Source: Saprospiraceae bacterium
Lineage (GTDB): Bacteria > Bacteroidota > Bacteroidia > Chitinophagales > Saprospiraceae
Direction: 5' to 3'
Assembly (NCBI GenBank): GCA_013001595.1
Contig: JABDMH010000106.1
Span: 86,650 to 150,649 of the forward strand
Length of the DNA: 64,000 nt
Shown here: positions 58,090 to 64,000 of the stretch, one piece after another
How the letters are laid out: each line of letters starts with the position of its first letter
How positions within the stretch are numbered: the stretch's first letter is position 1
Translations under genes and position numbers: made by a program
Notes under the pieces: generated by a model
The model's database searches: none
What the model saw: only the letters and a program-made list of their open reading frames with translations
Told to the model about the DNA's origin: nothing

Positions 58090-59561
58090 CGATTGTTTTT
58101 TTGGATGATTTGATCCGCCACCACTTTGCCGGAGATGATTGAGGGGGGCACCCCCGGTCCCGGTACTGTTAGATGTCCTGTATAGTATAGATTTTGAATA
58201 TGTCGATTCTTGATACGCGGTTTGAGTATCGCTGTTTGTCGTAAGGTGTTGGCCAGACCATAAGCATTTCCCTTAAAGGCATGATAATCTGATGCAAAGT
58301 CCCTGATACAGTACGAGCGCTTATAGATGATGTGGGATTCGATGTTAACATCCAAAATATTTTGCAGCCTATTGATGATCACCCTGAAGTACTTTGCTCG
58401 CAATTCATCGGTGTCTTTGATGCCTGCAGCTAAAGGCATTAGAATGAAGAGGTTTTCTGCATCCGGTGGCGCAGTACTCTCATCAGTTTTTGATGGGCAA
58501 CAAGTGTAGAAAAGCGGATTGGTAGGCCATTTAGGATCGGTGTAAATTTCATTGGCATGTGTCGTCAAGTCATGATCAAAAAAGAGTGTATGGTGCAGTA
58601 ATCCGGGCACCTTTTGATCTACTCCCAGATAAAACAAGAGGGATGAAGGTGCCATAGTTCTTGAATCCCAATAAGCTTCATCGTAGTTGCGTTTCTCTAC
58701 CGCTAGAAGCTTTGATTCTGTGTGGTGATAGTCTGCAGATGACACAACAAATTTAGAAGGGAACTCAGTTCCATTGGCCTGCAATCCCCTTACAGTTTTG
58801 TTTTCCGTCATGATTTGTTGGACCTCGTGGTTAGATAAGATTGTCACACCTAGCTCTCTAGCCAACTTTGTCATGGCAGAAATAATCTGCTTCATGCCGC
58901 CCTTGGGGTAGAATGTACCCATAGACAAACCTGCGAAATTCATCAAGCTGTAGAGTGCCGGCGTCTGAGCTGGGGCCGCCCCCAAAAATAAAATGGGAAA
59001 CTCCATCAGCTGCCGAAGTTTGGGATGCTTAAAGTATTTGGAAACAAATTTGTCAAACGGCGTCGTCATGTGTAGCTTAAATATGCTGCGGATGACCCTC
59101 CAATCTAAAAATTCGGTGATGCTGAGGCCCGGTTTGTAAACAAGATCTTTCATACCTACCTCATATTTGTACTTAGCGTCGGCTAGAAATTTATCCAGTT
59201 GGTCTCCAGCTCCCGATTCTAGATCTTCGAACAATTGTCTTAAGGCAGACGTATCAGCAGGAATATCCAAGAAGTCTTGTCGACCATAATAGATGCGAAA
59301 TCCAGGATCTAACTTGGAAAGTCTATAGAAGTCCCCGGTTTTTTTGCCAAAGTCAGCAAAGAATCTATCGAACACGTCTGGCATCCAGTACCAACTTGGC
59401 CCCATATCAAAGGTGAATCCATCACTTTCGAAGGATCGCGCTCTTCCTCCGAGTAAATTGTTCTTCTCAAATATCGTTACCTTGAAACCTGCCTGAGCAA
59501 GATAGCAACCAGCTGATAATCCTGAAAAACCGGATCCTATGATGGAGATAGATGTGGTCAA
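58086..59561 (-). CDS. crtI: Phytoene desaturase (CrtI type)
   Basis: FAD-dependent desaturase of 491 residues: SIIGSGFSGLSAGCYLAQAG at the N-terminus, EKNNLLGGRARSFESDGFTF, then DMGPSWYWMPDVF, GTFYPKGGMKQIISAMTKLA, and the C-terminal YYTGHLTVPGPGVPPSIISG signature of bacterial CrtI. It introduces the double bonds that turn phytoene into lycopene (or neurosporene). It starts the crtI-crtB-crtZ operon. The leader contains only an imperfect promoter box (AACCTTTG near 59615). Confidence 0.95.
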   Translation of the reverse strand: MTTSISIIGSGFSGLSAGCYLAQAGFKVTIFEKNNLLGGRARSFESDGFTFDMGPSWYWMPDVFDRFFADFGKKTGDFYRLSKLDPGFRIYYGRQDFLDIPADTSALRQLFEDLESGAGDQLDKFLADAKYKYEVGMKDLVYKPGLSITEFLDWRVIRSIFKLHMTTPFDKFVSKYFKHPKLRQLMEFPILFLGAAPAQTPALYSLMNFAGLSMGTFYPKGGMKQIISAMTKLARELGVTILSNHEVQQIMTENKTVRGLQANGTEFPSKFVVSSADYHHTESKLLAVEKRNYDEAYWDSRTMAPSSLLFYLGVDQKVPGLLHHTLFFDHDLTTHANEIYTDPKWPTNPLFYTCCPSKTDESTAPPDAENLFILMPLAAGIKDTDELRAKYFRVIINRLQNILDVNIESHIIYKRSYCIRDFASDYHAFKGNAYGLANTLRQTAILKPRIKNRHIQNLYYTGHLTVPGPGVPPSIISGKVVADQIIQKNNR

Positions 59562-59640
59562 GTTTCAGTTTTGTTGAGAAAATTGTCTTGTGCGTTAAAC
59601 ACACGTTTGAAACAAAGGTTGAAAAATCAAATGGAAGTGT

Positions 59641-59671
59641 AAAAAAAAGGGACTTCTGGTGTTGAAGTCCC
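59641..59671 (-). terminator. Rho-independent terminator of the PAS regulator gene
   Basis: GGGACTTC (59649-59656) and GAAGTCCC (59664-59671) form a perfect eight-pair stem with a seven-base loop. On the minus strand it is followed by eight T (59648-59641). It lies between the PAS gene (ends 59920) and crtI (starts 59561), so it insulates the two. The surrounding 59562-59919 has no gene. Confidence 0.8.
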
Positions 59672-59919
59672 TACAATTCAATTAACAGCTTAGCCGTGGG
59701 CTGACTGCCTTTGATGGTTGGGAAAGTATAGGCGCGGCACATTATCGATTGAAGAACGAACATCTAGAACTCTCTCCTTTCTTCGAATATGTGTAACACA
59801 AACACTCGTCAAATTACAAATGTACTTTTAAAGACATATGATCCTAAAACGATATAAAGGTAAGGCAAAGGGAGGTATTCAAAACCCTACAATTTCACTT
59901 CATTTTAGCGTAAATAAAA

Positions 59920-61932
59920 CTACGAATTGGAAATATGCTCCAGTAGATCGATTAGTTTGTCATATCTGCTCTCCAGTCCGAGCTTTTTCTTGATCCGATA
60001 GCGCGCAATTTCTACAGCTTTGGTAGAAATGTGTAGCAAACTTGCTACATCTTGATTAGACAGTCGAAGTCTGACATATGCACAGTGTTTGAGTTCGTTT
60101 TGAGTAAGTTGAGGATATTTCTTACTGAGTGTGTCTAGAAAATTCGGGTTGACTTCTTGGAAGTGCTTGACAAAACTCTTCCAGTCTTCTTCTCGGTCTG
60201 TGTGTTTACTTATGTAGGTCTGCAATCGTTTGATTTTTTCGAATGCAGTTTCATTAGCTTCAACACCGATTTTGGACAACGCTTCAAAAATTTCAGCAAG
60301 GAGCCGGTTCTTTTGCGTCATAAACAACATGGAGGAGGTGAGCTCTCGGTTCTTATGATCGATCTCTGATTGCTTAATGCTGAGTTGTGCTTCTCTTTCT
60401 TTAAGTTCCTGTTCATTGGTGATGTCTTCCACAATGACTAAGAAAGATTCTTTTGGAGGCAGATCAATTGGCTTAGTAAAACAGCGCACACTGATTGGGT
60501 ACCCCAATTTATGGACATATTGCTTCTCAATAGTTAGGGTCTGATTGTTTTCAAATAGGGTAGGGTTGACCTGGCTTCGACATCGTTCCTGATCTTCAGG
60601 TGCGGTGATGTCCTGCCATGTCATCATCAGAAGTTCTTCTTCAGTATATCCCAGCATATCACAAAAGGAGGGATTGGCTATGGTGAATTCCCCCTTGATA
60701 TTGATTACAAATATCCCAAAGAGATGATTTTCAAAAATAGATCGATATTGAAGTTCAGCATTTCTCTGTTCTTCTTCAGCTTGTTTTCGAGCAGTTATAT
60801 TTTCACAAGATATTAGGTAGGCTTTGCGTCCATCGGGCCAATCTATGGCTCGAATAATCTCTCTGACCCATATGATTTCTCCTCGCTTACTGATTTTCCT
60901 AAGTTCCCATTGATTAAAATCGTTACCATCTAATTGCTGTGATGCTTCGATGTTTTTCAACACCTTGGATTGATCCATGGGGTGAAAAACTTGAGTGACA
61001 TGTTGGTCCAACAAATCATCTTCTGCATATCCGAGTTGTTCTGTCACTGCCTGGTTGATACTAAGTACCTCACCCTGTTCACTGATGGCAAAGATCATCA
61101 GTGGGTTGTTGTCAAAGAAATTGCGAAAACGAGCTTCACTCTCAGCCAAGAAGATCTCCTGTTTTTTACGAAGGGTGATATCTGTTGCAATCGCGATAAT
61201 TACACTATGGTCATTGATCCTGAATCTGTCTACACAAATCTCCAAAAACCTGGCCTCAGCAGATTTATGGATGATCTCCCACTCAAAAAAAGGCTTTTCA
61301 CCCTTAAATACCTGTTCTATGATGTTTAGGGCCTTGAGTATGGTATTGGTTCCACAGGGCTGTATTTCTGGAGAGATCTTCATCGGATTGATTTGCCTTA
61401 GCTCATCAATCGAATAGCCCAACATGCTTTCTGCAGATCTATTGGCGTCGATAAAAGTAAACTGTAATGGATCCATTATGGCCATGGCCATTGGCGAATC
61501 CAGGATCACCTGTCGCCAATCTTTGTCATTGAGGTTGGGAAAATCAGAGGGTGCTTCCAAGTGCTGACTTTCCTTGATGGTAAGCATGTATAAATCCATC
61601 TCCAAGCTTGGCGGAGGCGCTGTGAGCTGAATCGTGGATTCAATGCTCTGGCCATCACTACTCTTTAGGGTGATGGCAAAATCTCGGCCAATGGAATCTA
61701 CAAGTGAAAGACTGGTCATCATACGTTCAAAGGAATCGTACGACGATTCATGAACGATTTCGCTCAGATTTCGATGCACTAATTCGTGAGGACCAAAACC
61801 CAGTATGGACCTTACTTCGGAGTTGGCTTCAATTATTTGCAATTTTCGATCAAATAGTAAACAGCCTTGACTCAGGTTTTCCAAGACCCACTTGTACAAG
61901 TTTGTTCCTATGTTCACACTATCTGTCTGCAT
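59920..61932 (-). CDS. Multi-PAS sensor protein with C-terminal LuxR-like HTH
   Basis: A 670-residue soluble protein. Four PAS domains start near residues 20, 145, 265 and 390. Recognisable parts are EANSEVRSILGFGPHELVHR, FIDANRSAESMLGYSIDELR, SINQAVTEQLGYAEDDLLDQ and IANPSFCDMLGYTEEELLMM. PAC-like ends carry KKQEIFLAESEARFRNFF and ITARKQAEEEQRNAELQYRS. A coiled coil (about 510-560) leads to a C-terminal HTH, LTQNELKHCAYVRLRLSNQD with VASLLHISTKAVEIARYRIK, of the LuxR type seen in Bacteroidota triple-domain regulators. There is no histidine kinase domain. It may sense a small molecule, redox state or light and bind DNA directly. The TTG at 61938 is less likely than the ATG at 61932. Confidence 0.85.
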   Translation of the reverse strand: MQTDSVNIGTNLYKWVLENLSQGCLLFDRKLQIIEANSEVRSILGFGPHELVHRNLSEIVHESSYDSFERMMTSLSLVDSIGRDFAITLKSSDGQSIESTIQLTAPPPSLEMDLYMLTIKESQHLEAPSDFPNLNDKDWRQVILDSPMAMAIMDPLQFTFIDANRSAESMLGYSIDELRQINPMKISPEIQPCGTNTILKALNIIEQVFKGEKPFFEWEIIHKSAEARFLEICVDRFRINDHSVIIAIATDITLRKKQEIFLAESEARFRNFFDNNPLMIFAISEQGEVLSINQAVTEQLGYAEDDLLDQHVTQVFHPMDQSKVLKNIEASQQLDGNDFNQWELRKISKRGEIIWVREIIRAIDWPDGRKAYLISCENITARKQAEEEQRNAELQYRSIFENHLFGIFVINIKGEFTIANPSFCDMLGYTEEELLMMTWQDITAPEDQERCRSQVNPTLFENNQTLTIEKQYVHKLGYPISVRCFTKPIDLPPKESFLVIVEDITNEQELKEREAQLSIKQSEIDHKNRELTSSMLFMTQKNRLLAEIFEALSKIGVEANETAFEKIKRLQTYISKHTDREEDWKSFVKHFQEVNPNFLDTLSKKYPQLTQNELKHCAYVRLRLSNQDVASLLHISTKAVEIARYRIKKKLGLESRYDKLIDLLEHISNS

Positions 61933-63023
61933 GCGCAAATATTAGTTGGTCCAAAAGGCACATTTATCCTTCCTTCATGCAATTGACTAGAAGCGCTATG
62001 TATAAAACATCCCAATGGCACGCCCTGCCTCTATCAATGAAGCATGATAAATTGGTTTTTTAGGATTGTCAGCAATTGATTTGCTCTTCAGTGGAACACT
62101 GGGCTACATATGCCTGGCTTCCCTGATTGTGCTGAATGTGTTAACTGGGGTTAGGCCTCAAGTATACTGATTTTATCTGGAAACTCAACTAGGTTTTATT
62201 GATAGCCAAGCGCTATTACTAGCGAGTCCACGTCGAAAAGGTTACCAAATCAACAATGGCTCTTTTGGCCATCTTTCCATTTTTCTCAGTTAGCGAAATT
62301 TCTAATAAATAGCTATGCAGTTTGACTGGTTCTTTTGCACCAGTATTGCGTTGTATCCCGATCAAATATCTGGACTCATATAGATCAGCTACGCTATGCC
62401 CTGATTGCTATCTAGGTGCACTTCATACTAGCGAAAAATAATGCGCAACTTTGGCACACATACCATATCAGACCATACTCATGCTGCTACTCCGTCATTG
62501 CCCAGCGCTCTGCCCAGATAGAGATTTTGCAAGCATTCGAGAATATCTTTCGATAAGGCTCGAGACAGGTATTTCAGTTAGATTTTGGCGGGTTCCAGCT
62601 CATAGACATAGCGATGGTTCGGGTTTTAAATAAGATGATATAGCTAAAGAGAAATCGGATGAACAAACATTGTTTACCTGATTAGAGTGCTCGTCTCGAA
62701 AAAGTGCAAATCTTACCAGCTCGACTGCATCATGCAGGCGGATCCAGAATAGACTCATTTTTATGAAGTTGGCACTTTGTTGAGTAGATTCTACAGTGTA
62801 AACCTACAATTCGAAAACATTACTGATAGACGTATTGTAGCGTGTATCCAGCTCTTAACATATTAAGAAATATTATATATTATAATAAAAAATAATATAT
62901 AAATCTACTGAAAAATAGATATTTATATATCTTAGAGTTTGAAAAGGTCGATTGAGTGCACTTCGCATGACATTGATAACCACCTGCACCAGACATTTTA
63001 AAACTACTACAAACTAAGGTCTC
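61933..63023. other. Gene-poor region of about 1.1 kb
   Basis: I see no protein-like frame; a 60-codon plus-strand frame at 62451-62633 is not convincing. A very AT-rich block at 62863-62935 lies 90 bases before the secreted protein gene and probably belongs to its promoter region, as at the head of the division cluster. No repeat family from 32-40 kb occurs here. Confidence 0.4.
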
Positions 63024-64000
63024 ATGAGAGATGACAAAAACTTCTCTGGTGCCATGATGCGATGGCATATGCTAAGGAAGGTATTGATCACTTTGTGCAT
63101 AGTGGCTGCCTTTCAATTTTCCTCCAATGCACAACAGATCGGCTTATCTAAAAATATTCCATTGCCGGGTGTTAGGGCAGGTGCAAGTGCCAATGTGGTA
63201 CTCGTAACTTATCACCTCAGGTTGCAAAACATAGGGATCGTGCCTATAAATCAGGTGCAGATTACCGATGATTTGTCGGCCGACCTAGGAATAAGTTTTG
63301 CTGGTCTTAATGGTACTCCCCAAATCCTCAGTCAACCAGCTGGCCAGAATTTTAATCTATCTGGGTCATTTAATGGCGATACCGATACGGATCTATTGGT
63401 GCCGTCAATGGATGATACACTTGATGCGGGAGACATTCTGCACATCAGTCTAGAAGTAGCGGTGAATCTAGCATCCGTTATGCCGGGAGAGGTACTCTTA
63501 AATGGCGCAACTGCTTCAGCTGAGACTGCAGATATGGCTGGTACTCCGCTTATGGATATGTCAGATTCTGGTACAGATCCTGCAGGTAACAATGTCGATG
63601 ACCCACTGCGAGGTAGCCTTGGACTGGATGCTACCGGGGACATGGATCCAACTCCATTGCCCTTCTGTGGTGATTGTACCCTTTTCTGTCCCATCAATGT
63701 TTCGGCCTCCTTTGATGTCAACTGTGAGGCGGATGTAAGGCAAATCTATAGATCTCTCTTGTCAGGGCCAGATTCTTCCATCTGTGTAGATTTAGGTTTT
63801 TACACTTTTGATGTACGTACTGCCTTTGGGGCTACGGTGGGGCCAATACTTACCCCCACTTTTTTTGCAGATCCATCCTGTTTTACGGTTATGGTTCGAA
63901 GTATCTGTAGACCTGGAGAAGTATGTCAGTCCACCCTGTGCCTTAAGCAACTGAATGCTCCAGTCATCAGGGGTCGTGATACGACCATTTACTGCAATGA
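63024..64000 (+). CDS. Large secreted repeat-type surface protein, N-terminal part (runs off window)
   Basis: 325 codons are open to the window edge. A signal peptide (MLRKVLITLCIVAAFQFSSN then AQQ) is preceded by 15 residues if the ATG at 63024 is used; ATGs at 63054 and 63069 are alternatives, and the last would be the cleanest signal start. The mature part starts with a DUF11-like segment (VVLVTYHLRLQNIGIVPINQ, VQITDDLSADLG) typical of Bacteroidota surface proteins. A cysteine-rich stretch follows, with a CGDCTLFCP motif and several spaced cysteines. It is probably a large adhesin or gliding-type protein sorted by a C-terminal signal outside the window. Confidence 0.75.
   Translation, partial: MRDDKNFSGAMMRWHMLRKVLITLCIVAAFQFSSNAQQIGLSKNIPLPGVRAGASANVVLVTYHLRLQNIGIVPINQVQITDDLSADLGISFAGLNGTPQILSQPAGQNFNLSGSFNGDTDTDLLVPSMDDTLDAGDILHISLEVAVNLASVMPGEVLLNGATASAETADMAGTPLMDMSDSGTDPAGNNVDDPLRGSLGLDATGDMDPTPLPFCGDCTLFCPINVSASFDVNCEADVRQIYRSLLSGPDSSICVDLGFYTFDVRTAFGATVGPILTPTFFADPSCFTVMVRSICRPGEVCQSTLCLKQLNAPVIRGRDTTIYCN

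Noticed and set aside
62451..62633. 60-codon plus-strand frame in the gene-poor region
   Set aside because: Isolated, no recognisable features, no promoter; probably chance.
1..64000. CRISPR arrays, restriction-modification, toxin-antitoxin or retron systems
   Set aside because: None of the predicted proteins shows the domains involved, and no regularly spaced repeat array was seen.

Overview
The window is a piece of a Bacteroidota chromosome, most likely from the Saprospiria (Saprospiraceae-like). The grounds are: the fused alpha+beta E1 dehydrogenase, CCDC81-type HU/SPOR and 2TM proteins, a 3-coathanger-stack-like C-terminal tail, the carbamoyltransferase type in the arginine genes, the single-chain siroheme reductase with a C-terminal extension, and promoters of the Bacteroidota form (TTG about 17-21 nt before TAnnTTTG) with no useful Shine-Dalgarno signal. 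This assignment is inference from gene types; no rRNA or marker search was possible. I see no tRNA, rRNA, CRISPR array, integrase or intact transposase.

Layout. 0-4.6 kb: 5' part of hemL, an HU/SPOR envelope protein, kdsA, an FAD oxidoreductase and a DoxX-like protein. 4.6-9.1 kb (minus): ion channel, 2TM protein, small membrane protein, penicillin acylase. 9.2-13.6 kb (minus): disaccharide phosphorolysis operon of beta-phosphoglucomutase, GH65 phosphorylase and a GH13 lipoprotein whose catalytic residues are all replaced. 13.8-18.6 kb: yaaA, DUF1573, fused E1, polyprenol-phosphate glycosyltransferase. 19.0-31.9 kb (plus): division and wall (dcw) cluster mraZ-rsmH-ftsL-ftsI-murE-mraY-ftsW-murG-ftsQ-ftsA-ftsZ, lacking murD and murC, with MraZ-type operator repeats at its head and a structured leader before ftsW.

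31.9-33.2 kb and 39.6-40.8 kb are non-coding mosaics of dispersed repeats. Copies of the same family, all in the same orientation, bracket a four-gene operon (33.2-39.6 kb, minus): DUF4856 lipoprotein, imelysin-like lipoprotein, HTTM membrane protein and TonB-dependent receptor, probably metal or siderophore uptake. Its promoter has a palindromic candidate operator upstream.

41.0-56.2 kb holds arginine biosynthesis in two blocks. The head is GNAT-argG-argC-argD-argF' (51.3-56.2 kb) and the tail argB-argE-argH (41.0-44.2 kb). About 7 kb lies between them: siroheme reductase plus cobA, two secreted beta-helix proteins, and a PadR regulator followed by a stub of its usual permease partner. 56.8-59.6 kb is a carotenoid operon (crtI-crtB-crtZ). 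Next come a four-PAS/HTH regulator, about 1.1 kb without genes, and the start of a large secreted repeat-type protein that runs off the window.

Strongest points for a second look: the GH13 pseudoenzyme, the direct repeats around the metal-uptake operon, the tandem 400-bp hairpin-rich units, the ftsW leader with an upstream mini-ORF, the missing murC/murD, and the split arginine operon.
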